Shown here: positions 39,381 to 48,349 of the stretch, piece by piece | Position numbering within the stretch: position 1 is the stretch's first letter | How the letters are laid out: every line of letters starts with the position of its first letter | DNA from: Streptomyces bungoensis | GTDB taxonomy: Bacteria; Actinomycetota; Actinomycetes; Streptomycetales; Streptomycetaceae | Assembly: GCF_001514215.1 (NCBI RefSeq) | Contig: NZ_KQ948855.1 | Location: forward strand, 369,240 to 433,239 | DNA length: 64,000 nt | Reading direction: 5' to 3' | Program-made: the position numbers and the translations under genes | Notes under the pieces: generated by a model | Told to the model about the DNA's origin: nothing | The model's input: only the letters and a program-made list of their open reading frames with translations | The model's database searches: none

Positions 39381-39647
39381 TCAGTCCCGGGAGTTGCCGA
39401 ACAGGATGCGGTAGACGATCAGCAGGACGAGCGAGCCGCCGATCGCGGCGGCCCAGGTCGCGCCGTCGTAGAAGTGCTTGCTGACCGGGTGGTCCAGCCA
39501 GCGGGACGAGATCCAGCCGCCGATGAACGCGCCCGCGATGCCGATGAGGGTCGTGCCGATGAAGCCGCCCGGGTCCCGGCCCGGCAGCAGGAACTTGGCG
39601 ATGGCTCCGGCCAGAAGCCCCAGGATGATCCAACCGATGATGCTCAT
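39381..39647 (-). CDS. GlsB/YeaQ/YmgE family membrane protein
   Basis: This 88-aa protein has three membrane segments with glycine-rich packing (SIIGWIILGLLAGAIAKFLL, GFIGTTLIGIAGAFIGGWIS, TWAAAIGGSLVLLIVYRIL). PGRDPGGFIGT is the transglycosylase-associated family signature. Often stress-induced, exact role unknown. Confidence 0.85.
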   Translation of the reverse strand: MSIIGWIILGLLAGAIAKFLLPGRDPGGFIGTTLIGIAGAFIGGWISSRWLDHPVSKHFYDGATWAAAIGGSLVLLIVYRILFGNSRD

Positions 39648-39802
39648 GCCGTGAACCTGCCCTTCCGCGCTGTGTCCGCACTGTCCGGCCCCTGAGAATC
39701 CGGTGAGGACCGGCTGTCCGCCGCGCGCGTGTTCGTGCCGTGTCGATGGAGGGGACGCCTGCGGTCCACCGCGCGGTTGCGTCGCTCAGTAGGGTGCGGC
39801 GC

Positions 39803-41056
39803 ATGACCTCCACCGGCACCGGCCTGCGGCGCACCCTGGGCGTGCGGGACGCCGTGGTCGTCGGCCTCGGCTCCATGATCGGGGCCGGTGTGTTCTCCGC
39901 CCTGGGCCCCGCCGCCCGCGCCGCCGGCACCGGGCTGCTGCTCGGGCTGGCCGTCGCCGCCGCGGTGGCCTACTGCAACGCCATGTCCTCGGCCCGGCTG
40001 GCCGCCCGCTACCCGGCGTCGGGCGGCACGTACGTGTACGGCAGGGAGCGGCTCGGCCCGTTCTGGGGGTATCTCGCCGGCTGGGCGTTCGTGGTCGGCA
40101 AGACGGCCTCCTGCGCGGCCATGGCGCTGACGGTCGGCTCGTACGTGTGGCCGGGGCACGAGCACGTGGTGGCGGTGGCGGCCGTGGTGGTGCTGACCGC
40201 CGTGAACTACGGCGGCATCCAGAAGTCGGCGTGGCTGACCCGGGTGATCGTGGCCGTGGTGCTGGCCGTCCTCGCGGCCGTGGTGGTCCTCTGCCTGGCC
40301 TCCGGGCGGGCCGACGCCGGGCGGCTGGACGTCGGGCTGCCGTCGGGCGTGGGTGGCGTGCTGCAGGCGGCCGGTCTGCTGTTCTTCGCGTTCGCCGGGT
40401 ACGCGCGCATCGCGACCCTCGGCGAGGAGGTGCGGGACCCGGCGCGCACCATCCCCCGCGCCATCCCGCTCGCCCTCGGCATCACCCTGGTGGTGTACGT
40501 GGCGGTGGCCGTGGCCGCTCTGGGCGTGCTCGGCGCCGGCCGGCTGGGGCACGCGGCGGCGCCGCTCGCCGACGCGGTGCGGGCGGCGGGGGTGCCGTCG
40601 CTCGTGCCCGTGGTGCGGGCGGGGGCCGCGGTGGCCGCGCTCGGGTCGCTGCTCGCGCTGATCCTCGGGGTGTCCCGGACGACGCTCGCCATGGCCCGCG
40701 ACCGCCATCTCCCCGCGGCGCTGGCCGCCGTGCATCCGCGGTTCCAGGTGCCGCACCGGGCGGAACTGGCGGTGGGCGCCGTGGTCGCCGTGCTGGCCGC
40801 GACGGTGGACCTGCGCGGCGCCATCGGCTTCTCCTCCTTCGGCGTCCTGGCCTACTACGCCGTGGCCAACGCCTCCGCCTGGACGCTGGACCCGGCCCCG
40901 CGGGCCCGGCTCGTACCGGCCGTGGGCCTGCTGGGCTGCGCCACGCTGGCGTTCGCCCTCCCGGCGCTCTCGGTCGCCACGGGCGCGGGCGTGCTGGCCG
41001 TCGGCGTGGCGGCCTACGGCGTACGGCGGTGGTGGGGAGGCCGGAACGCCGCGTGA
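39803..41056 (+). CDS. APC-family amino-acid permease
   Basis: The 417-aa permease has about twelve membrane segments. The first carries GLGSMIGAGVFSALGPAARA, the substrate-site signature of APC transporters. PASGGTYVYGRERLGPFWGY and FFAFAGYARIATLGEEVRDP are further family hallmarks. Start is the ATG at 39803, four bases after TGCGGCGC. It likely imports or exchanges amino acids, substrate unknown. It ends just before the accessory RiPP operon, with convergent orientation. Confidence 0.9.
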   Translation: MTSTGTGLRRTLGVRDAVVVGLGSMIGAGVFSALGPAARAAGTGLLLGLAVAAAVAYCNAMSSARLAARYPASGGTYVYGRERLGPFWGYLAGWAFVVGKTASCAAMALTVGSYVWPGHEHVVAVAAVVVLTAVNYGGIQKSAWLTRVIVAVVLAVLAAVVVLCLASGRADAGRLDVGLPSGVGGVLQAAGLLFFAFAGYARIATLGEEVRDPARTIPRAIPLALGITLVVYVAVAVAALGVLGAGRLGHAAAPLADAVRAAGVPSLVPVVRAGAAVAALGSLLALILGVSRTTLAMARDRHLPAALAAVHPRFQVPHRAELAVGAVVAVLAATVDLRGAIGFSSFGVLAYYAVANASAWTLDPAPRARLVPAVGLLGCATLAFALPALSVATGAGVLAVGVAAYGVRRWWGGRNAA

Positions 41057-41093
41057 CGTCACCGGGGCTGCGGCCACGTGCGGTCCGGGCCGG

Positions 41094-42353
41094 TCAGCCC
41101 TCCACCAGGTGCTCCTCGGCGGAGTCCGCGGGCCGGTCCGGGCCGGCGGGCGGGGCCGGGACCCGGACGGCGCACAGCAGCAGGCCGGGGACGACGGTGA
41201 CGCCCGCCATGACCAGCACGGTCGCGGTGTAGCGGTGGGCGGCGAGCAGCGGGCCCGCGACCAGGGAGCCGAGGGGGATGGCGCCCAGCATCAGGGTCCG
41301 CATCAACGTCATGGTGCGGGCGAGGAGTTCCGGTGGCGTCCGGGCGTACCGGACCACCTGGGAGGAGACCGTGGCGAGGGCACTGCCCGCCCCGAACACC
41401 AGCTGGCCGGCGAGGACGGCGGGCAGGTGGCCGCCCAGGAGCAGCAGCAGGCCGGTGCCGGCGAGCAGCTGGCAGGCGCCGATGCGCAGCATCGGGCGGG
41501 TCGCCGCGTCGAGGGTGCCGCCGGCGAACGAGCCGATCAGCTCGGCCGCGGCGAGGCCGGCCACCAGCAGGCCCAGGACGCCCGCGCCGTCCCGGAGCCG
41601 GTCGTGGGCCAGCCACGGCTGGACCACCATGAGCATGCCGGCGGCGGTGTTGAGTGCGCTGAAGGCGACGGTGATGGCGAGCAGGGGCCGGTCCCGCAGC
41701 ACCAGCCGGACGACCGGGAGCCAGCTGCTGCGGGAGCCGTCGGCGCGCGCGCCTGCGGGCCCTGACGGCCGGGGCAGCCGATGGTCCATCCGCAGCACGA
41801 ACAGCGGGAAGGCGAGGAACGTCGCCGCGTCCAGGGTGAGCACGGCCTGGGCGCCGAGCAGGGGGATCAGCGCGCCGCCGATCGCCGGTCCGACGAGACT
41901 GGCCACGCCCTGCGCGATCGTCTCCAGGGCGGTGCCCGCCGCGAACCGGTCGCGCGGCACGAGTTCGGGGACGACGGCGGGGGTGATGGCGATCGGCAGG
42001 ATCTTGAAGAGGCCGCAGACGGCGGCGGCCGCGTAGAGCTGCCAGAGGTGGAAGAGTCCGGCGAGTGCGAGCAGCGGAACGGCTCCCATGGCGCCGCCGC
42101 GGCACAGCGAGTCGACGATGAGCAGCATCCGGCGGGAGTAGCGGTCGACGACCACGCCGCCGAGCACTCCGCCGACCAGAATGGGTGCCGTGTAGCACAG
42201 CCCGAGCAGGGAGAGCGAGGCCGCGCCGCCGTGCGTGACGGCGAGCCAGGCCATCGCGGTCCAGCTCGCCCCGTCGCCGAGCAGGCTCAGGGTGGAGCCG
42301 GTCCACAGTCGCCGGAAGTCGGCGATCCGCAGCACGTCGAGGTACTTCCGCAT
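41094..42353 (-). CDS. MFS exporter of the RiPP cluster
   Basis: This 419-aa major facilitator has two six-helix halves with a central polar loop at about 195-215. I start at the ATG at 42353 (MRKYLDVLRIADFRRLWTGS) because GAGGAGGGG precedes it. LRIADFRRLWTGSTLSLLGD is the classic start of the MFS_3/Tet-like efflux branch, and DRYSRRMLLIVDSLCRG is the A-motif region. It is the last gene of the operon, 91 bp after the oxygenase. It most likely exports the mature peptide and may give self-protection. Confidence 0.82.
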   Translation of the reverse strand: MRKYLDVLRIADFRRLWTGSTLSLLGDGASWTAMAWLAVTHGGAASLSLLGLCYTAPILVGGVLGGVVVDRYSRRMLLIVDSLCRGGAMGAVPLLALAGLFHLWQLYAAAAVCGLFKILPIAITPAVVPELVPRDRFAAGTALETIAQGVASLVGPAIGGALIPLLGAQAVLTLDAATFLAFPLFVLRMDHRLPRPSGPAGARADGSRSSWLPVVRLVLRDRPLLAITVAFSALNTAAGMLMVVQPWLAHDRLRDGAGVLGLLVAGLAAAELIGSFAGGTLDAATRPMLRIGACQLLAGTGLLLLLGGHLPAVLAGQLVFGAGSALATVSSQVVRYARTPPELLARTMTLMRTLMLGAIPLGSLVAGPLLAAHRYTATVLVMAGVTVVPGLLLCAVRVPAPPAGPDRPADSAEEHLVEG

Positions 42354-42444
42354 GCCCCTCCTCAGGACGGCGGGCACCGCGGGGGCACCGCCTCCATGAG
42401 CCGCTTCGTCCACGGACAGTTCGAGAGAATCTAACCCGTGGCCG

Positions 42445-43431
42445 TCAACTCGCGTGCACCGGATCGGAGTTGACGATCAGTTCGCGCACGGTCCGGCCGG
42501 TGCGGGTACGCAGCGCGACGCGGGGCCGGGGTCCGTCCAGGAGCTGGAGGGTCCGCTCCTGGCTCCAGCCCGCGAAGCGGAACTCGGCGTCGTCGACGTG
42601 GACGAGGGGGAAGCTCTGGTCGGGGGCGACGCGGAGTTCCACGCCGTCGGGCGTGACGGTGATCTCGGCCGGGACGCGTTCCGGGGTGTCCGGGAACAGC
42701 CCGTCCTCCTCCCAGTCGGCGAAGGGCGGCGGCACCTCGAAACGGCGTGCCAGCCGGCCGGGGTCGCCGGTGAAGGGGGTCTCCGGGCGGTTGAACAGCA
42801 CCTCGCCGTGGGCGAGGTAGTCCTGCCACTCGGCGGGGAACACCTTCGCCAGTTCCGGCACCACCAGGCAGTCGACGACCATGTGCACCCGTGACTGCGC
42901 GCCCGTGTTCTCGACCTTGTGCATGCGGGAGAAGTCGCCGAACCAGAACTCGCCGGGCTGCCACCGGTGCGTCACGCCGTCCAGCACCAGGGTGGCGTCG
43001 TGGTGGGTGGTGATCGGCACGTGCAGGCGGGCCACGCCCCAGGCCGGGCCGTACTTGGTGTCGTTGTGCACGTCGCTCACGGCGCCCGGTCCGAGGGCCA
43101 TCAGCCGGACCGCGCGCAGCGGTGCGGGAACCGAGGCGAGCACCTGACGCAGGTAGGGGGTGCGGGCCAGCCATTCCGTGTCCGCGCAATCCGCGCTTCC
43201 CGGCCCGCCCGGGTCGGTGCGCGAGGAGTCGCCGCCGGGGCTGCGCAGCGGCAGGATGCGCCAGTCGACCTCGGTCTGGGCGCCCACCCCGTCGCCGAAG
43301 TAGCGCTGGAGCTTCCATTGGTGGGTGCGGACGGCGTCGAGGTCGGCCAGGAGCCGCGCGGTGTCGAAGCCGGCCGCCAGCCGTGCCGCCTCCGCGGGCA
43401 TCGTGGGGGCGGCGTTGTCGGTCACGGTCAT
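42445..43431 (-). CDS. Aspartyl/asparaginyl beta-hydroxylase-fold oxygenase
   Basis: This 328-aa protein carries the Fe(II)/2-oxoglutarate hydroxylase core: SDVHNDTKYGPAWGVARLHV with an HxD metal site and Arg, a strand HRWQPGEFWFGDFSRMHKVE with the distal His, and RVHMVVDCLVV. These match the aspartyl/asparaginyl beta-hydroxylase domain. Residues 1-100 and the C-terminal 120 (PETPFTGDPGRL, FPLVHVDDAEFRFAGW) are extra. GGAGACACCGC precedes the ATG. Overlaps and short gaps place it in the RiPP operon, where it may hydroxylate Arg, Ala or Tyr of the peptide. The target is inferred. Confidence 0.75.
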   Translation of the reverse strand: MTVTDNAAPTMPAEAARLAAGFDTARLLADLDAVRTHQWKLQRYFGDGVGAQTEVDWRILPLRSPGGDSSRTDPGGPGSADCADTEWLARTPYLRQVLASVPAPLRAVRLMALGPGAVSDVHNDTKYGPAWGVARLHVPITTHHDATLVLDGVTHRWQPGEFWFGDFSRMHKVENTGAQSRVHMVVDCLVVPELAKVFPAEWQDYLAHGEVLFNRPETPFTGDPGRLARRFEVPPPFADWEEDGLFPDTPERVPAEITVTPDGVELRVAPDQSFPLVHVDDAEFRFAGWSQERTLQLLDGPRPRVALRTRTGRTVRELIVNSDPVHAS

Positions 43432-43459
43432 GCGGTGTCTCCAGATCGGTGCGTGCGGG

Positions 43460-45262
43460 TCAGACGTGCTTGCGGGCGAACCCGATGGTGGCGGCGATCT
43501 GACGGATGCGTTCCTCGGCGACGAGGGAGCCGTGGCCCGCGTCGTAGCGGTAGACCTCGTGCGCGAGACCGAGGCCGGCGACGCGTGCGACGTAGTTGTC
43601 GATCTGCCGGATGGGGCAGCGGGGGTCGTTCTCCCCGGCGATGACCAGGAGGGGGGCGGTGACCCGGTCGGCGTAGGTGAGCGGGGAGGAGGCGCGGTAG
43701 CGTTCCGGGACCTCCTCGGGTGAGCCGCCGAACAGGGAGCGGTCGTAGGCCCGCAGCTCCTCCGTCTCGTCCTCGTAGGCGGCCAGGTAGTCGGCCACCG
43801 GCATGGCGGCGACGCCGACGGCCCAGTGCGCGGGGCGGGTGCCGAGGCCGAGCAGCGTCAGGTAGCCGCCCCAGGAGCGGCCGGCCAGGACCAGCCGGCG
43901 GGGGTCGGCGAGGCCGGACGCCACGGCCCAGGCGCGGACGGCGTCGATGTCCTCCAGCTCGGTCAGTCCCGGGCGTCCCTCGATGGCGTCGCGCCACGGG
44001 GCGCCGTACCCCGTGGAGCCGCGGTAGTTGACCTGCACGACAGCGAAACCGTGGTCGACCCACGCGGCGACGGAGGGGTCGAAGATGTCGGCGTCGAAGC
44101 CGATGGGACCGCCGTGCACCTCGAAGACGCAGGCGCCGGGGGCGGACCAGCCGGGCGGCCGGGACACCAGGGCGTGCACCGGGCCGCCGGGGCCGTCCAC
44201 CCAGACGTCCTCGACCGGTACGGAGGGCGGACAGGGCGGTCCGGGCGGGGTCAGGAGGACGCCGGTCGCCGTGGAGCGCACCACGGGGGGTTCCGCCGCC
44301 GACGACCAGGCGTACTCGACGGATCCGTCCGGGCGCGCCGCGGCGGCGTCGGAGATCCGGTCCAGGGGGACGCCGACGGAGCCGGGCGGGGTGGGGATCC
44401 GGGTGAGGTCTCCCGACCGCACGTCGTAGCGGTACAGCTCGTCGCGGGCGTGCCGGGTGTGCGAGACGAGGAGGGCGGAGCCGTCCGGGTACCAGTCGGC
44501 GGCCGTCTCCCCCGGCAGGCCGAGCGCGATCTCCCGTACCTCTCCGGTGCGTACGTCCCACAGCAGGGGCTCGGTCCGGCCGTGGCGCTCGTGCTCCACC
44601 AGGAGGCGGCCGTCCCCGGGGGCGGGGCCGAACGCGCCGGCGGTGAGTCCGAGGCCGGGGCCGTCCCAGAGGTCGGCGACCGTGGTCCCGTCGGTGCGCA
44701 GCACCCGCAGTGCGGGGTGGCGGCTGTCGCCGTGCTCGTCGTGGGCGACGGCGATCAGGGTGCCGTCGCGGGAGAGCGCGGCCACCCGGGCGTCCCCCGG
44801 ATGCTCGGAGACGGTCACGGGGTCGGCGCCGGGGCGGCAGAGGTGGACCGAGGTGCCGTCGGCGGTGGCGCGACCGACGACGGCGAGCCCGCCGGTGCCG
44901 AGGGCGAGGCCGGCGGGGTAGGCCGGGCCCAGCGGGGTGGCGGGCTCGTCGGGGCCGCCGTCGAACGGCTGGCGCGTCCACACGCCGAACTCGCCGCCGT
45001 CGCGGTCGGCGAACCACCAGATCCAGGCGCCCTCGGGGTCCACCGCGCCGGTCCAGGTGCCGTGCGGGCGGCGGGTGACCTGGCGGTGGGTGCCGGCGGT
45101 CCGGTTCCAGGCGTACAGCTCCCAGGTGCCCGAGGCGTTGGACCGGTAGAGGCAGCGGTCCGGGGCGTCGCGGGCCCACCGGGGCAGGGTGACGCGCGGG
45201 GCGCGGACCCGGGCCTGCCAGCGTTCCTCGCCGGGTCCTGCCGCGGGTGGGGTGCCGGTCAC
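43460..45262 (-). CDS. S9-family prolyl oligopeptidase-like serine peptidase
   Basis: The 600-aa enzyme starts at a GTG overlapping the preceding P450 stop (GTGA). Residues 1-330 form a beta-propeller with repeated WD-like blades ([39 protein letters not shown]). The C-terminal alpha/beta hydrolase carries [14 protein letters not shown] with the catalytic Ser, [12 protein letters not shown] with the Asp and DAGHGS with the His. [10 protein letters not shown] is the oxyanion-loop signature. This S9 architecture admits only short peptides, so it suits removing Met-Arg from the cross-linked pentapeptide. That role is inferred from context. Confidence 0.88.
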   Translation of the reverse strand: MTGTPPAAGPGEERWQARVRAPRVTLPRWARDAPDRCLYRSNASGTWELYAWNRTAGTHRQVTRRPHGTWTGAVDPEGAWIWWFADRDGGEFGVWTRQPFDGGPDEPATPLGPAYPAGLALGTGGLAVVGRATADGTSVHLCRPGADPVTVSEHPGDARVAALSRDGTLIAVAHDEHGDSRHPALRVLRTDGTTVADLWDGPGLGLTAGAFGPAPGDGRLLVEHERHGRTEPLLWDVRTGEVREIALGLPGETAADWYPDGSALLVSHTRHARDELYRYDVRSGDLTRIPTPPGSVGVPLDRISDAAAARPDGSVEYAWSSAAEPPVVRSTATGVLLTPPGPPCPPSVPVEDVWVDGPGGPVHALVSRPPGWSAPGACVFEVHGGPIGFDADIFDPSVAAWVDHGFAVVQVNYRGSTGYGAPWRDAIEGRPGLTELEDIDAVRAWAVASGLADPRRLVLAGRSWGGYLTLLGLGTRPAHWAVGVAAMPVADYLAAYEDETEELRAYDRSLFGGSPEEVPERYRASSPLTYADRVTAPLLVIAGENDPRCPIRQIDNYVARVAGLGLAHEVYRYDAGHGSLVAEERIRQIAATIGFARKHV

Positions 45263-46422
45263 CGGACGACTTCCGCCGGGAGTTCGGCGAGCGTGCGGAC
45301 GGTCGCCAGGCGCTTGTGCACGGCGGGGCCGGTCAGCCGGATCTCCATGCCCCGTTCGGCGAGGACGGTGAGGAGTTCCCGCAGCAGCAAATGGGCGAGC
45401 ATGGATCCGGTGCAGGCGTGGGCGCCGTATCCGAAGGAGAGGTGGTGATTCGCCTTTCGTTTGAAATCCAGCCGGTCGGGGTCGCTGAATTGCGCCGGAT
45501 CCCGGTTGGCCGCGGCGAACAGCATGAGCATTCCCTGACCGCGCCGCACGGGAACTCCGGAGAATTCGGTGTCGGCGACGGCGAGCCGGGTCGTGCCCTG
45601 AATGGGAGCCTCGTACCGGAAGAACTCGTGCGGTGCCTTTTCCAGGGTCTCCGGGGCGTCGAACAGCTCTTTCGGCGGTGCTTCCAGGCGGGCCAGGGCG
45701 TTCAGGGCGTTGCCGAGCGATGCCGGGACCGCGGTGAAGCCGTTGACGACCAGGGTGCGCAGCGAGTTCATGGTGAGCTGGTGCGGGACGCCCGCCTCGC
45801 CGGCCCGGTCGACGAGGTCCCGGATCGGTTCGCCGGGGGACATGGCGGCGACCCAGCCGTCGATGAGGGCGGCCAGTTTGCGCTGGGCGGCGACGCCGGG
45901 CTCGCGGGCCTCGGGTACGAGCCCGGAGTCCATGGCGCGGGTGATCGCCTCGGCGACGGGCCGGATCTCGGTGAGGTCGAAGTGCGGCAGGCCGACGGCC
46001 TCGGGGATGAACCAGCGGGCGAGCGGCTCGGTGAAGGTGGTGATCAGGTCCACCGGGCCGGGCGGCAGCGCGTCGAGCCGGTCGGAGACGTGGGCCCGGA
46101 CCCGGGCGGCCAGGGCGGGGGACGTCATGTCGCGCAGCGCCTCGGCGAGCACGCCGTAGATCGCCGTGTGCTCGGGCGGGTCGACCGTGTGGACGTCCAG
46201 GGCGGGCTCGGGCACGGTCTCGCCGGCCCGCCGCCAGTCGGCGGCGAAGCGCTCGTGGTCGAGGAGCACCTGCCGGCAGTCGTCGTAGGAGGTGAGGACC
46301 CAGCTGTCCAGCCGTTCGCTCCACAGCGGGGTCCCGGCCGCACGGAGTTCCGCGTACACCCGGTAGGGGTCGTCCAGGGTGGCGGGGTCGAGGGGGTTGT
46401 ACTCCGTGGTCAGCTCAGGCAT
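45259..46422 (-). CDS. Cytochrome P450 (second of tandem pair)
   Basis: The 387-aa P450 keeps the heme-binding [10 protein letters not shown] near residue 340, and a K-helix EFFRYEAP (ExxR). The oxygen-activating I-helix reads [20 protein letters not shown], without the usual acid-Thr pair, so proton delivery must differ, as in some cross-linking P450s. [11 protein letters not shown] shows the C-helix His. Its ATG overlaps the previous gene's stop (ATGCCTGA). It is clearly paralogous to that gene: both begin YxPLDPAT and share FFSERLDx[14 protein letters not shown]. It likely cross-links or tailors the pentapeptide. Confidence 0.88.
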   Translation of the reverse strand: MPELTTEYNPLDPATLDDPYRVYAELRAAGTPLWSERLDSWVLTSYDDCRQVLLDHERFAADWRRAGETVPEPALDVHTVDPPEHTAIYGVLAEALRDMTSPALAARVRAHVSDRLDALPPGPVDLITTFTEPLARWFIPEAVGLPHFDLTEIRPVAEAITRAMDSGLVPEAREPGVAAQRKLAALIDGWVAAMSPGEPIRDLVDRAGEAGVPHQLTMNSLRTLVVNGFTAVPASLGNALNALARLEAPPKELFDAPETLEKAPHEFFRYEAPIQGTTRLAVADTEFSGVPVRRGQGMLMLFAAANRDPAQFSDPDRLDFKRKANHHLSFGYGAHACTGSMLAHLLLRELLTVLAERGMEIRLTGPAVHKRLATVRTLAELPAEVVR

Positions 46423-47590
46423 GGACGGCGCTCCCAGCGGGTCGGAGGGTGACGGGAAGGGTGTCGGGGTAGCGGAGGGTGGCCCGCGGGGCGCGGGTCG
46501 GCGCGGCGGCGAGCCGCATCGGCGCGGGCGCCTTCAGCAGGGCGGCCACCAGGGCGCGGATGATCAGGCGGGCCAATATCGCCCCGGAGCAGGCGTGCGG
46601 GCCCCAGCCGAGCGACAGGTGCCGGTTCGGGGTCCGGTCTAGGACCAGGGCGTCCGGGTCGGGGAAGCGCTCGGGATCGCGGTTCGCGGCGGCGAAGAGC
46701 GCCAGCACGACCTGGCCGCGCTCGATCACGGCTCCGCCGAGCTCCGTGCGGGTCACACAGGCGCGGCTCGTGCCCTGCACCGGTCCGTCGTAGCGCAGCA
46801 GCTCGTCCACGCCGGTGGCGAGGAGCGCGGGGTCCCGCATGCGTTCGAGGGCCTCGGGGTGCTCCAGCAGGGCGAGGACGGCGTTGGCCGCGGCACCCAC
46901 GGTGGTGCTGAACCCGGCGAGGAACAGGACCCGGACGCTGTTCCACACCGCCTCCTCGGACACCCCGGCCGGTCCGGCGCCCGCCAGGACCTCGCGCAGC
47001 AGGCCGGGGCGGGGCGCCTCGGTGTGCCAGGAGGCGATCAGCTCGTTGATCTGCCGGCGGGCGGCGAGGGCCGGTTCGAGCACCTCGGGCAGCAGGCCGG
47101 CGTCCATCCCGCGCACCAGCGCGTCCGACAGGGCCGCGAAGGAGGAGACGGGCGGCTCCTGGACGCCGATCAGGCGGCAGACCGCGGACAGCGCGACCGG
47201 ACGGGCCACCTCCGCGGTGAAGTCGAACGACGTCCGGTCGGCGCATCGTTCGAGCGCGGCGATCGCTTCGGCGGCCGCGCGCTCCCCGATGGCGTCGAGG
47301 TCCTGGTCGCGGAACGCCGTGGTGAACAGGCGGCGCAGCGGGGTGTGCTCCGGCGGGTCGAGTTCCTGCATGCTGGCGACGGAGGCGGGGCCTCCGTCGT
47401 GCCCGGCGCGACGCCAGTCCGCGGCGAACCCCTCGGTGTCGCCGAGCACCCGGTGGCAGTCGGCGTAGCGGGTCAGCACCCACGCGTCGAGCCGCTCGCT
47501 GAAGAAGACGGGGGTGTTCTCGCGCAGCCGGCGGTACACCGGGTGGGGGTCGGCGACAGTCGCCGGGTCGAGCGGGTCGTATCCGTCCAT
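46415..47590 (-). CDS. Cytochrome P450 (first of tandem pair), candidate biaryl-forming enzyme
   Basis: The 391-aa P450 starts at the ATG at 47590 (MDGYDPLDPATVADPHPVYR). It carries heme loop LGWGPHACSG, K-helix VDELLRYDGP and the C-helix LDPPEHTPLRR. The I-helix reads FLAGFSTTVGAAANAVLA, again without the acidic residue of AGx(E/D)T. It directly follows the pentapeptide gene, 112 nt away across a hairpin. In known biarylitide clusters a single P450 right after the tiny precursor joins aromatic side chains at positions 3 and 5. This is the prime candidate for that step. Confidence 0.88.
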   Translation of the reverse strand: MDGYDPLDPATVADPHPVYRRLRENTPVFFSERLDAWVLTRYADCHRVLGDTEGFAADWRRAGHDGGPASVASMQELDPPEHTPLRRLFTTAFRDQDLDAIGERAAAEAIAALERCADRTSFDFTAEVARPVALSAVCRLIGVQEPPVSSFAALSDALVRGMDAGLLPEVLEPALAARRQINELIASWHTEAPRPGLLREVLAGAGPAGVSEEAVWNSVRVLFLAGFSTTVGAAANAVLALLEHPEALERMRDPALLATGVDELLRYDGPVQGTSRACVTRTELGGAVIERGQVVLALFAAANRDPERFPDPDALVLDRTPNRHLSLGWGPHACSGAILARLIIRALVAALLKAPAPMRLAAAPTRAPRATLRYPDTLPVTLRPAGSAVHA

Positions 47591-47658
47591 ACCGTGGCCC
47601 CATGAATTCGTTTGACATACCGGGTGGGTATTGCGTATCGCCGGCACTCGGAAGAGCA

Positions 47659-47689
47659 GCGGCCCGGGTCGGAAAAAGACCCGGGCCGC
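47659..47689 (-). terminator. Hairpin between pentapeptide gene and P450
   Basis: GCGGCCCGGGTC (47659-47670, plus strand) pairs with GACCCGGGCCGC (47678-47689) around a 7-nt loop. It begins 12 nt after the pentapeptide stop. With no U-tract after the stem, it may be a partial terminator or a stabiliser giving excess precursor transcript over enzyme transcript. Confidence 0.6.
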
Positions 47690-47701
47690 CGGCAGCTTTT
47701 A

Positions 47702-47719
47702 TCAGTAGGCGTAGCGCAT
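47702..47719 (-). CDS. 18-bp RiPP precursor gene encoding Met-Arg-Tyr-Ala-Tyr
   Basis: ATG CGC TAC GCC TAC TGA (47719 to 47702) encodes the pentapeptide MRYAY. GGAGG lies 7 nt upstream, ideal spacing, and a consensus-like promoter ends 62 nt before the ATG. The sequence fits the biarylitide precursor pattern Met-x-Tyr-x-(His/Tyr/Trp), in which a P450 links residues 3 and 5. Here Tyr3 and Tyr5 would be joined. Two P450s and a peptidase follow in the same orientation. It is below the size limit of all standard gene finders. An 18-bp frame proves little alone; the RBS, promoter and P450 context carry the call. Confidence 0.8.
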   Translation of the reverse strand: MRYAY

Positions 47720-47780
47720 GGCGGCACCTCCAGACGACTTTCGGTTCACACCGGGACCCGCCGAGCAGCGAGCCGAAGTG

Positions 47781-47809
47781 AATGTAAGTAGCCGCCATGG
47801 CCCCGTCAA
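47781..47809 (-). promoter_or_regulatory. Promoter of the pentapeptide/P450 operon
   Basis: On the minus strand TTGACG (47809-47804), a 17-bp spacer and TACATT (47786-47781) form a strong housekeeping-type promoter. The start would fall near 47774, giving a leader of about 55 nt to the pentapeptide ATG. There is no other gene between it and the tiny gene. Confidence 0.7.
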
Positions 47810-47819
47810 CGACACTCGG

Positions 47820-48349
47820 TTGTTTTCGGCAGGCCCGGATTAACGGAGTTTGTCCGCTTGCCAATGACGCCCGGACAGCCATGGTCCCGGTGATTGCCCT
47901 CGGGCGGGATGTGGCCGAAAGAGGCGGCACGTGAATGTTTGACCATCCGTCCGGGGCAGCTGCCCCGGGCACTTGCCGCGGTCTTCTCCCGCTGGCAGTG
48001 CAGGAGGGACGCGGGTGCGCGGACGGGTGGGACGGCATCGACGGCTCCAGCGGTGCCGGCAGTCAAGGGTGAGGAGTGGCCGCTTCGCCGCCACGCCCGG
48101 GACGTGCGTGACGGCGCGTGCCGCCTGCGCCCATCGGCGCGGACGCCTCTGCGGCGTCCGTACCCGGATTCCCCGGTTCCGGCAGGTCCGGCGGGCCCGG
48201 CCGGGCCTCATGCGTCCGGTGCCGGACAGGTGGTGTCCGAATATGCATGCCCTCGGCCCGCGGAGACACTGCGTTCGGCCCCGCGCCCCTCGTCAGCCGA
48301 TACTGGGGCAGCAGGCATGCCGGCGGAGCGACCCCGAGAGGTAGCGATC
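47820..48349. other. Intergenic region, no gene seen
   Basis: These 530 bp separate the RiPP operon promoter from the YccF gene, which is divergent. Open frames here lack a ribosome binding site and codon bias. It marks the right edge of the accessory operon and presumably contains the YccF promoter. Confidence 0.5.

Noticed and set aside
46410..48038. 542-codon minus frame overlapping the first P450
   Set aside because: Different frame from the P450 that carries the heme, ExxR and C-helix motifs; Arg/Pro/Ala-rich shadow.
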